Positions 1-35,388 of a stretch of 64,000 nucleotides of DNA are shown here, in pieces. Position 1 is the stretch's first letter, and each line of letters begins with the position of its first letter. The position numbers were made by a program, and so were the translations under genes. The notes below the pieces were generated by a model. That model was not told the DNA's origin. It made no database searches and saw nothing but the letters and a program-made list of their open reading frames with translations. This DNA is from Dasypus novemcinctus (Eukaryota; Chordata; Mammalia; Cingulata; Dasypodidae), in contig NC_080698.1 of NCBI RefSeq assembly GCF_030445035.2, positions 131,501 to 195,500 of the forward strand. Reading direction: 5' to 3'.

Positions 1-870
1 CTCATATCATATACCAGAATAAATTTCAAATGAATTAGTGGTCAAAATGTAAAAAGGGAAAACCATACATGTCCTAGAAGAAAACACAATGAATTCATTT
101 ATAATCTGGGAGAGGAGAAAGCTTCTTAGGACTCACAATCCAAATGTCAAAAATATGATTTATCAATTTAACTATGTAAAAAATAAATTTTTATCAGTAC
201 ACATGCAAAAAAAAATAAGGAAAATCAAAAGACAATGGCAAACTGGGACAAAAGTTTTGCAATTTATATCAAAGACAAAGGGCTTGTCCTTCTAATAAAG
301 AAAAAGTTCTTAAAAATTGAAAAAGGTCAGAAAACCAATAGAAAATTACAAACAACAACAAAACATGGGCAGTTAAAAAAATTCAAATACTCTGAATTTT
401 TTAAAATGCTGAACTTCACTCATAATTATAAGGGAGATGTACATTGAGATACCATTCTTCACCTATGAAGTGTGACAAAAATCAAGAGGTTCCATGAAAT
501 GGTTTTACCGAGACTGTGGAGCAACAAATATCATCTATTACTGGTAGGAACGCAACCCTGTCAACCCACAAGGAGGAGGGTTCGGCACCATCTAACAAAG
601 CTACATATGCATATGATCTAACAATCCCACTTCTAGGAAGATAGAGCACATGCACACAAAACAAAATATGAGGAATGTGAAAAACATTAAATACCTAGGG
701 ATGGATTTAAAAAATTTGTGTAAGAGGAGTACATTACAAACTACAAAACTTTGCTTAGGTGAATTAAAGAGAGAAATGCCCCATGTTTGTGGAATTCACT
801 TCACATTAGTAACAAACAAGTCTTCCATTTTGTGTATGTGGATGCAGTATTCCATAATCTATTGACCAGA
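1..870 (+). mobile_element. L1 LINE fragment (3' part)
   Basis: Degenerate L1 sequence in sense orientation. Phrases typical of the end of L1 ORF2 are readable: 'gacaaagggcttgtccttct' near 276, 'aaaatgctgaacttcactca' near 403, and the stretch around 446-480 announcing the conserved 'gagatacca..tt..cacct' block. Reading frames are all broken, so this is an old dead copy. The subfamily cannot be named by eye. Confidence 0.75.
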
Positions 871-872
871 AC

Positions 873-899
873 TATATATATATATATATATATATATAT
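873..899. repeat. (TA)n microsatellite
   Basis: About 13 uninterrupted TA dinucleotides between the L1 fragment and a DAS SINE piece. Confidence 0.95.
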
Positions 900-904
900 T
901 TTAT

Positions 905-998
905 TTTTTTTTCTTTAGGAGGTATTGGGAATCGAACCTGGGACCTTGTACTTGGGAAGCAGGCACTCAATCACTTGAGCTACATTCACTCCCTCATT
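905..998 (-). mobile_element. DAS-type tRNA-derived SINE fragment
   Basis: The + strand reads 'aggaggtattgggaatcgaa' followed by 'cctgggaccttgtacttggg' and 'cacttgagctacattcactc'. This is the reverse complement of the tRNA-like head of the xenarthran DAS SINE (A box 'gtggctcaa', B box 'ggttcgaatcc'). Only the tRNA-like unit is present. Confidence 0.85.
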
Positions 999-1009
999 TT
1001 TTTTTCTTT

Positions 1010-1330
1010 TTACATATTCATATTATATTTACTGAAACTGATGTACAGATATTGAGACAATAGCTTTCAAATAAGATAACATTTGGGTTTACATTGTGGT
1101 TTATATTTTAGACTATACAATTTTCTACAGTTTTAGTTATCTTATGTTTTACATTATGATTTACATTTTAGCCTATCAGCCCCTACACATTTTTGGTGTA
1201 ATTTTACATGTCTTATATCCATCCTTGCGTACTCTTGTGGAACACTTCTATTGCCCACACAGGCACATTGGTTCCATCTATTCAATACCTCTTTCCCCCT
1301 GCCCTTAGGGCCCACAGTGACAGTCTTCAT
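1010..1330. repeat. Unresolved dispersed repeat
   Basis: AT-rich text ('gtttacattgtggtttatat', 'cttatatccatccttgcg') shares wording with other dispersed segments in this window, notably near 47880-47960 and 17700-18300. It is probably noncoding LINE sequence, but I cannot name the family. Confidence 0.4.
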
Positions 1331-1399
1331 TGCTTGAAGGGCCATGTTCAGAGATGCTTGCAACAGTATTGAGGACACTCCCTCATTTTTGATAATTGA

Positions 1400-2645
1400 T
1401 ACCTTTTGAGGAATTTGCCCCTGTGTCCAAGTTGTTGATTTTATTAGCATAAGTGTTTATAATATTCCCTTTTTATCCTTACATGTTTATAGCAACTAGA
1501 CTGATGCCCCTCTTTCATTTCTGAAATTGGCAATCTGTATCTTTCCTTTTTTTTTTCTTAATCTAGCTAGAGGTTTATCAATTTTACTGACCATATCCTT
1601 TTTTGTTTTTATAAATATCCATTCTTTATTATTTCCTTCCTTCCAATTTTTTAGGTTCAATTTACTCATTTTTTTCAAAATGGAAATTTAAAGTATTGAT
1701 GTGAGACATTTCTTCTTTTTTAATGTTAAGTAATTAACATTATAAATATTCTTCTCTATGTACTGCTTTAACTGCATCACATAAATTTTTTCATGTTGTC
1801 TTCCCATTATTATTCAGTTCAAAGCGTTTTCTAATTTCCTTGGTTAATTTTTTTTTTTGGTTCATGAGTTATTTAATTTCTAAATATTAGGAAATTAATA
1901 TAATTTCCAGACATCTTTTAGCTATGATTTCATTTTACTTAAATATTTGCTCTGAGGATATGCTTTGTATAACTTCAATATTCTAAAATTCATTAACACT
2001 TGTTTCACGGCCCAAAATATGGTTTATTTTGGGGAATGCTCCATCTGAGTTTAATAAGAAAGCGTTTTCTGTTCTTGCTGGATGGTGTTCCGTAAGTGCC
2101 AATAAGGTCAAGTTGGTAGGTGGCGTTGTTCAAGCCTTTTGTCCCCTCATTTCTATTTATCAAATCCATTACCGAGAAAGAAGAGTTCAAATCTCAAACT
2201 ACAGCGTGGATTTCTCTGTTTTTCCTTTCAGTTCTTTTACTTTTTGCTCTCCTACTGGGGGTGTCCACACTCAGGATTGCTTTGTGTTCCTGATGATTTG
2301 ATCCTTTTGTCATTATGAAATGTGCCTCATTATCCCTGGTAATGTTCTCTGTTCTGAATACTACTTTTCCTGCTATTAATATAGCCTCTCCAGCACTTAC
2401 ATGACTCTAGTGTTTGCAGTGCATGTTTGCTTTTAGTCCTTTAAATTTTAATTTAGACCCTAGACACTTCAATTGGAGTGTTTAGAGTCCATTTACATTA
2501 TGCAACTATTGATATGGTTTGTTTAAATTTAACATCGTTATTGATTTTATTTTTGTCCCATCTCTTCATCATCCCTCTTTCCCTTGTTTACTGTCTTCTT
2601 TTGAGGTATTTGAGTATTCTTTATCCCATTTTATCTCTCTGGTGG
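1400..2645 (-). mobile_element. L1 LINE fragment, antisense (ORF2 region)
   Basis: The + strand shows the antisense of ancient L1 ORF2: 'cagttcaaagcgttttctaa', 'gcccaaaatatggtttattt', 'tctgttcttgctggatggtg' and 'caataaggtcaagttggtag' appear in the order expected of an old mammalian L1. No long reading frame survives. Confidence 0.8.
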
Positions 2646-2900
2646 ACATGATGAAGTGCCACTCATCTCTTCGCTCAAGAAGCACTTGTAGTTCCAGATG
2701 CTGGGATCTGTTAGCTGGTCGCTCTCTGCTGCCAGTTCCTTCAGGGCTTGCCCAGCCGCCGAGTGCCACCTTGACCAGGGGCCACAGAGGCAGGAACGAG
2801 GCCTGGCCACCCCAGTCCAAGAGAGGGGTGAGGAGAAGATGTATGAAGGCAAGGAAGAAAATACATAAGGCAAAGAAATAAAACAGTTTGAGAACTTAAC
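2646..2900. other. Unassigned GC-rich patch
   Basis: A 250-bp GC-rich stretch inside AT-rich LINE DNA. A + strand reading frame (2519-2881) crosses it and ends in a lysine/arginine-rich tail just before 'aaataaaacagtttgag'. That could be the end of a retrocopied transcript, but I recognise no parent gene. Confidence 0.3.
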
Positions 2901-3777
2901 TTTCAGTGTTACTAATGGCACATAAAATGGATTGGAAACAAATAGATTGAGAGCTTTCTAAGTTCTTTAGGGAATTGCATGGCCAATAAAACCATGCACC
3001 CCCTATTATATAGTATGAATGGTACCCCCCCAAGTTGTTTAATGTGGTACTGCTTTACTCAGTCACCCACTACAGCCTATCTCTAACCAGTTCAGCGCCA
3101 CTTCTATTTTTTGAAGTGAAGAAATCCCCAAACTGAATTATAAGAGCTGTGCATACTATTAGTTTACCTTGTCAAATTAATGCATTTAACTCTCCAAATA
3201 GAATGCACTATAATTATACAGATATTGACTCTTATTCTTATGCCATAGTTTTCATTCTTCTTCCAATGATACTGTAATGTCAGGCTCAACTGTTCCTTTC
3301 TAATTCCTTTGTTTCTGACCTTAATTACTGAGGAGGGGAGAGACCAGCAGAAGAGTGGTCCTGACACCCAGAACTCTGCCATCAGTCCAATAGTGCATAT
3401 ATTTCTTGTTTGGTGTCTTTCAGCTTCCAGTCACCCCACTTCTGATATCAAATGTGATATTTAGTAGTCTTGTTATTTTAAAAAAGAAAACAGAAAACCC
3501 AATCCAAACTTGCTTTTCAGATATCCATTGTTTTTCTCAACCAGCCTAATATTTGTTCAATGTGCTCATGAACAAAACGGTCATGGTGGCAGAGGTAAAG
3601 GTATACCACAAGCTCAACAACGTGGATTTCTGCTCTCCAAGAGAATTAGGGGAAGAGAATTCCAGCGAGGGAATGGCGAGCGTTGAGACCGTGAGGCAGG
3701 AACAACCTTGATGTGTCAGACAAACGGCAGGCAGGCCATATGCCTGGCTCAGAATGGTGAGATGGTAGAGGTAAGAG
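2901..3777. other. No recognisable feature
   Basis: Low-GC sequence without a gene, splice-bounded exon or repeat that I can name. It holds only short chance reading frames. Confidence 0.5.
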
Positions 3778-4236
3778 GGTGATGGTTAATTTCATGTGTC
3801 AACCTGACTAGGTTATGGTGTCCAGTTGTCCATTTCTGGGTAATGACTGGGTCCAACAAGCACTGGCCTAATTGATACTGTGAGGCTATTTTGTACATGG
3901 ATGTAAGTCATTAGTCAGTTGACTACATCTGTGGTTGATTGCATCGACATTCAACAAAGGAGATGCCTTCAGTAATGAGAGGATCTCTCTATCCAATCAG
4001 AGGCTCTCAAGGGAGAAACGAGGGTTTCAGCAGTCAGAAGAATTTCTCTCTTGGCTTCAGCAGGCCAGATTCTCCTGGGAAAGTCGACACTACCTTCCTT
4101 GAATCTCCAACTTGTATCCTGCCCTAGGGAATTTGGACTTGCTAATCCTCGTGGTCATGAGCCCATTCCTATAATAAATCTCTTACTATCTGCATATACC
4201 TTCAGTTCTGTTTTTCTGGAGAACCCTAACATAGGG
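3778..4236 (+). mobile_element. Solo LTR of MLT2/ERVL type
   Basis: Starts 'tgatggttaatttcatgtgt' with 'caacctgactaggttatggt' and ends 'ttctggagaaccctaacata', with 'cctataataaatctcttact' (the LTR polyadenylation signal) before the end. This is the layout of MLT2-class LTRs of ancient ERVL elements. No internal viral coding sequence is attached, so it is a solo relic. Confidence 0.75.
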
Positions 4237-4600
4237 GCAACTATGTTGAGCTTTGTTATCCAGGGTAGTAGGAAACCACTGGAGGATTTTAAGGAAGGGA
4301 GTAATGTGACATGACTTACATGTTTAAAGGACCACTGCAGTTGCTGAATAGAGAATGTACTGGAGCCAGGCAAGACTGGGAGCAGGTGACTAGTTCTAGC
4401 TCACTGCTATTGCAGATTAAATTCAGGATGACTGTTGGACAAATAGAGAAGTCAAGTAGGTAGTTGGATATACAAACTTGGAATTCCCAGAGAGGTTGGG
4501 GTGGAAGCAGATGTGCAGGCCCTAAATATGATTCCATAACCTGGTGTGGACTAGAAGAGAGGAGCCAGCCAATCTAATTGCAAGCCCATGGGTTATAGTT
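4237..4600 (+). mobile_element. L2 LINE fragment
   Basis: Contains the L2-like wording 'aaaccactggaggattttaa', 'gaagggagtaatgtgacatg' and 'accactgcagttgctgaata'. Old and degenerate. Confidence 0.6.
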
Positions 4601-5339
4601 GGTATCTTCCACTTTGGAGGAGGCAGAATGAATCTATTCCAGCTATAGACTCACCTTCTCTTTCATAGTGTGTCTACTAGCATGGCCTCCCTACACAGCC
4701 AAACATCTCCACTACAATATTCCTTTTTGCTTGGCACACAGTGGCCTCAGTCCTGAGTTAAAAGCCCTGGATAATGGGTTACCTGCCCGGATTGAGGTAA
4801 GGAGGGGCCATCATTTTTCAGGATTGGAACGGACCCTTAGAGACCCTGAAGTCTTTCTCGCTAATGACGCCTAAGTGTGGTCCCTGAGGTATTCCTGGTG
4901 GTTTGGAGCCTGGGAGTGGAGGACCCCCACTTGAACTTCAGCCAGGGCAACAGATGGTCTTCTGTGGTCGACTTCTGCCTAAGGTTTTGTTTGAGTCAAG
5001 TTGCTGCTATTAAAGCAATGCACAGCACTGAAGGAGGCTCACTTTTCCCATTTCCATATGGAGGCTGGAAGAACACCGAGACTCCGACTTCCTGACACAG
5101 CCTCCCCTCCCAGCTGTTCTTGCCTTGTCCCTGCCCTGCTCCAAGCAAGGCTTTGGCACGTCCGGGAAGCACGGGGGCAGTTACATTATGAGACCCAGAG
5201 CTTGGGTGGAATTTCCCTCGACCCTCCTGCTCCAGGTGGGTGATTAGGAGGCTGGAATCTCAGATGGAGAACTACGGTCCCCAGGGAGGAATACGGGGCT
5301 GGGGTGAAGAGGTGGCGTGGGTACGTTGAGCCATTTTCT
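4601..5339. other. Upstream flank, no gene recognised
   Basis: GC content rises gradually towards the CpG island. Overlapping short frames exist on both strands but none has codon structure or splice signals that I can support. Confidence 0.45.
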
Positions 5340-6093
5340 AGGACATCTTCAAGCGCGGGCGCCGCGTGGGGGCTGAGGGCAGTTTGGGACGTGCAGACTG
5401 AAGGACGGCCGCCCGGGCACTGGCTTCTAGGGTAAGGCGGGGGCAGCAGGCTGCCAGAGGGCCTGTCCACCCGCGCTTCCCTGAGGCGCGTCTCCTTCCC
5501 CTACCTGGGCGCGGATGACTGTTCGCGTTTCCCCAGCGGAGCCCTCGGGTGTGCCAGCTGCGTTGGGAACGTGGGGAACCACCTGTGCTTTTGGAGACGC
5601 CAAGCTTTCTCTGCCGATTAATTCGTGCATCAATGAAGACACGACGCTTCCACAGGTCACTGCGACCCCCACTTCACAGGTGGGGAGACAGCAGTGCCGA
5701 GAAGGGCGCAGGCCAGTGTCGGGGTCAGTCCTCCCGCCCCAGCGTCGCGCACCGGCCTGCGTCCCGGGGCGTGGGCTCGAGCGCGCGGAGCACAAATCCA
5801 GGGCGCGGGGGCTGCGGGGTCTTGCAGGGCGAAGTGGGCGAGGCGGCCGCAGTCCGGCCCGCGACCTCCGGCCACACGCGGCTCCGCAGCCGGGCGTGGG
5901 CGGGGCGGGGAGCCCCGTGTTGTTGTTCCTGCGCGCCCCGCCCCCGGGGGGCGCGGACCACGCGGCCGCAGGGCCCGCCTCCCCTCCCCCTGCCCGCCTC
6001 TTTGTATCCAACATCCGGGTTCCCCCGCCGGCCGGCTCCGCGCCGCGGCTCCGGAGCCATTTTGGACTCGGTTCAGCTCCCCTCCCCCCGCCC

Positions 6094-6255
6094 ATGGCCC
6101 CTCCGGACTCGGCCCCTGCGCCCGGGGCCCGGGCCCAGCCCCGCCGCGCCAGGCCTGCGCCGGGCGCGCCCCGGCCCGCGCCCCGCTGCCGGCCCCCGGC
6201 CCCCGCGTCGCCCCGGAGCCCGGGCCGCAGCCTCCGCCGCCCGCAGCGGCCCTGA
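6094..6255 (+). other. Candidate upstream ORF in the ACVR2B leader
   Basis: An ATG at 6094 (context cccATGg) opens a 53-codon frame ending in TGA at 6253-6255, 189 bases before the receptor ATG and in the same frame. It can act as a uORF only if transcription starts upstream of 6094, which is not shown. The composition is GC-driven Pro/Ala/Arg, so the peptide itself is unlikely to be selected. Confidence 0.35.
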
Positions 6256-6444
6256 GCTCGGCCCCGCGGCCGACCCTCGGAGCCCGCCCGCCGCCGGGGA
6301 CGAAGGCGCAGGGAGCGCGCGGGGAGCGAGACCCCAGCCCGGCGCGGGAAGGAGAGCGCAGCCGCCGCCCGGCCCTGCGCGCCCGGGCGCGCCGTGCGGC
6401 CCTGCCCGCGGGCTCCGGGCGTCCGCGGGGCGGCGCCGCGGAAC

Positions 6445-31587
<25,143 letters not shown>

Positions 31588-31696
31588 GCCCAGACTCGGT
31601 GGACCTGAAGAAGAAAAGAAAACCAGTTGTGATTTGTTTTGGAAATCCCTAAAACCAACAAACACATAAAATGCAGCTGCTATTTTCCCTTGACTT

Positions 31697-31735
31697 TTTA
31701 TTATTATTATAATTATTATAATTATTATTATTAAT
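31697..31735. repeat. TTA-rich low-complexity run in the 3' UTR
   Basis: Tandem tta/ata triplets, a low-complexity AU-rich stretch in RNA 110 bases after the stop codon. Confidence 0.9.
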
Positions 31736-31786
31736 GTTATTTTTGGATTGGGTCAGTTTTTACCAGCACATTGCTCTACTGTATCA

Positions 31787-31800
31787 CCACGAGAGGGCGC
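31787..31800 (+). promoter_or_regulatory. CTCF-like core motif
   Basis: CCACGAGAGGGCGC agrees with the CTCF core CCASYAGRKGGCRS at 13 of 14 positions (G at position 5). It lies in the 3' UTR, 200 bases after the stop. Motif only; binding not shown. Confidence 0.5.
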
Positions 31801-34800
31801 GTCAGCAGGCGCTGTGGTGCTGAGCTGTGAATGCAGAACCAGCGCCGCGCTGAGGGCCTCGGACCGCTCCCGCCCTTGGGGTTCATTTTTCCTGCTTTTT
31901 CATTTGTCGTCTCAGAACCTGTGACACAAAGAAACCATCTCCTGTCTTAGGAAACTTCAATGCTGCAAACTCTACCTAGAGGAATCCTTTGAAGACTGTT
32001 ACATAAGAACCGCCTTCCTCAGAAGAGGCGTCTCCTCCTCCCGCCCTCGCCCCCTCCTTTTTATCTGCCCTTTCCCCTTTTTAGACGGTGCGCTTCAGAA
32101 ACAGCAGACGTGTCTTTCACGGATCTAACGGGTGTTGTCCTGACCGGGAAAAAACTGGGCTGAGGAGGAGGATGGTCCGAATTGGATTTGCGGGGAGGAC
32201 GTGCTGGGGTGGGCTGGGCCGGGCTGCCCTCGGCCGGGCACGTTCGGAGCAGCCCCTTCTGCGGAGGCCACTTCTCAGGTAACCCAGAGCCGAGGGGCGG
32301 CCTTGCGGAGGCCGAGCGAGGTGGCGCGGGGGTTGGGAGCCTGAGCGCGGGCGGCCCGACGCCCCTGCGCCCAGCCAGCCTGCTTCCCGCTAGCTTGGGC
32401 TCGGGCATGGGATAGAACGTTTTTTCTGCCCTGACTTTAAGATGGGCAAGAATAGAAGTCACCACAGCTTAACGAGTACACTCTTGACAAGACCTGATGC
32501 TGTAAATACCTTTCCGTGGAGGAGGACGTGACTACTTGGCTTCCTCCTGTTCTCCAGGGACGCGCCCTGCACAGCCGGCTCGAGGCAGTCGCGCGCGGTG
32601 CACGTTCTGAAAACATGTCCTGTTGCACCGTAACCTCGCGCTCGCCAGCGAATATTCCTAATGCTGCTGTCTCGATGTTTGAATTTTTTTTAATTTATGA
32701 AACATGAAGTTTTTATTTTTAAACAAAACACATTCACACCCACATATATACACACACTTTGCTATGTGGCTTCCGAGGTTTAAATTTTGAAAAGTTAAAG
32801 AATTAAAACTTCACGACCACAGACCACCTCAAACCAGAAATACCTCAGAATTTTCTACTTATGTAAGTTTATTATGTATTTTGCTAGTTGTGTTGTCTGG
32901 TAGTAAGTATATTTTAATGTAAGTTGGCTTTTATGGCAAGGGAGATTAGAAGAAATAGGAAAAAAGAAAAACAGTTTTGAGTCTCTCGGGCGTGCTCCCA
33001 TTTTTGTTTGACGAGCCCTTTAAATAGTTGTCATCAGCTGGAGTGGGCTGTCAGCCGAGTCTGGGCCAGTATGTTTGTGAAGGCTTTTCCTTCTGGTTTC
33101 TTATTTTATTTAAAAACAGCATCTGGAGGGTAGGTGAGTTGGTGGGCCATGGGGAGAGGCTGGCTGGGGAGGAGAGCTGGCGAGCGGCGTGCAGCGTGGT
33201 GATTTGGGGGTTTCCCACGCTCGACTGGCTGATATTCACGAGGACAAGTGACCTCACTGCCCTTGCACCTGCCGGAGCTGATTCCCCTTGAGATTTAATT
33301 CCTTAAGCCTGTCATTGCAGTGACTCGGGAAGATCCCTGGCTGCTCCGTGAGTCGGGCATCCGCCTGCCCCGAGCTCGGCCGCACCTGGGCCCCGCAAGT
33401 CAGGAGTGTGGGGCCCATTGCCCGTTGTGCTTCCTGTCGGAACATGGGCCGCCAAGTGATTACTGGACAGCGTGTTTTTGTTGTTAGCTGTGTCTTACTG
33501 TGTTTTGTTTAACTTTGATTTTGTGATGTGGTATTTTTCTTCCCTTGGAATAATTTTTAATGGCAAACAGGCCTTACAGCAGTTGCTTTTCTTTTCCACC
33601 TATTTCTCTAAGAAGCTTTAAAATATTTATTGACAAGTGCCATATCTGGTTTCTTGTGCCCTCTCCTCAGGCAGTGCCAGGCATCTCTCCCTTCACCCTC
33701 AGAAGAAACAAGCCTCACAGACGCCCCTCCAGTGCCGACCGCCTGCCCTGCCCGGGGCTGGGTGACCCTGTGCGTCCCGGCCGGAGGCCTGGGAGGATGC
33801 ATTTTGGCCTGGCCGTGGCCAAGGGGAGCCGGGGCCTGCTGTGCGGCCTGCTGGTCAGGCTCCCTGGCGGCCTGTCCTCTCCCCCAGGCGGCTCCCGCTC
33901 TAATGGCCCTGCGCTCGTGCTGTGGTGTCCTGTGGGACCTTGGCTCCAGAGGAAGTGTCAGCAGAGGGACCTGCTTGGCAGCTGGGGGAGGGCAAAGTCT
34001 CCAGGGCCCGAGCTGCCCCTCGGGCTGCGGCCGCCTCCTGCCTTGTGCGGAGGGCCGCATGTTATTGGTCAGCCCTCCCACCTGCCAGAGGGCAGTTGGG
34101 CAGCTTCCTTGCAGGTCCGGCTCCACGAGCCAGGCAAAGCATCGTTTGCTGTCCTACTGCTCTGCGTTTATTAGGCCTCAGGCCTGCACCCTTCTCCACA
34201 GAGATTTCACAAGACTCTGCTTCTGGGGAGCTCCAATAACTGTTCCTTTTTAAGAAGTTTTGCCCCAAAGTCACTGGCGACTGGCAGGAGCAGAGTGAGG
34301 CCTGGTATTGCTTCTGCTTCGGCAGGCGGGACTGGTCCACCTGGGGAGGGGGGAGATCACAGCAGGGAGAGGCCTCGGATCTGTGCTTCATCCTGCCTGA
34401 AGACTCACCCAGTTGTCTAGGCCGCCTCCCGGTGTGGGACGGGCCTCGAGGAGATTTCTGTTCCGTTGTTGAACACGCGTGATCACTGAAGGGAGGTCCC
34501 CTGCTGGGGAAATTCAGGAGTGACCTGGAGAAAAAGGAAGCAAGCGGGGTGTGAGCCACTGCTGCAGTGGCCTGCAGCGGGGGCAGGGCCGCGGGGGGGG
34601 CTGGTGGAGGAGCGTCGCCTGCGGGACCACCCGTGTGGGGCAGTAGCACTTCGAGTGTGCGAGCCAGGGGCACCGACTGCGGCGGGCCGTTCCTGGGGAG
34701 GCAGCGTGCCTTCCTGCCTGGTGGGCTTCGGGGGCTGCGCAGAGGGCTCAGGCTCTGGACGTGTTTGTGCAGAAAAAGAAGAGTGTGGCCCAGCCTTGAA

Positions 34801-35382
34801 TCTTTGGGAGGTGAGCGCCTCTCGCTTGTTCTCGTCAAGGGCCCGGCCCTGGACCCTGCTCGGGGGTCCGCGGTCCTGCCCACGTTCTGGCTCCGGCTGC
34901 CTGGCGCCCGGGCTGCAGGGTCTCCGGGGGCAGGCCAGCTGTGTGGGAGTCCACCACATGCAGCGCGGCCCCTGCGCCGAGGCTTTCAAGCTCTTTTTTA
35001 GTATTCAGTGTAAAGTTCCCAGCACCTCCAGGTAATGATATTTTAAAATTATATAGTAAGAGTAGGTGTGAGTTTTTAGAATTGGTACTAAAATTAGCTG
35101 AACAGTCCGGCATTGCTCCTGAGAACTTGGCTCGCTGCAGAGAAATACCTGTTCCGCTTGCTCTTCAGTCCCACCTCTTCCAGACTGGTGGGTGCTGGTG
35201 GTTCACCTTGGGTAGTCGGCCCGGCTCCCATCACAAGGACCAGACAACCCCTGTCCCAGAGGCCTGCGACTGCCCCGCACCCTGTCCTGGTGGAGCAGGG
35301 GGCAGAGAGGAGGTGGCAGTGGCTTTCTCTCCTCGTGCGTGTGCTGTGAATTCTCGGTCGATGGCTGCTTGGAAAACTGAAC

Positions 35383-35388
35383 TAATAA
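35383..35388 (+). terminator. ACVR2B: Candidate proximal polyadenylation signal
   Basis: AATAAA followed within 20 bases by the GT-rich ttgtgtgttc. It could end a short 3' UTR of about 3.8 kb. Another AATAAA at 37121 is also possible. Confidence 0.4.

Noticed and set aside
3778-4236. LTR considered as part of a complete provirus
   Set aside because: No second LTR and no retroviral coding sequence next to it; a solo relic.
33560-35035. Frames of 170-270 codons on both strands in the ACVR2B 3' UTR
   Set aside because: GC-rich UTR sequence, no protein similarity recognised, no splice signals, overlapping frames.
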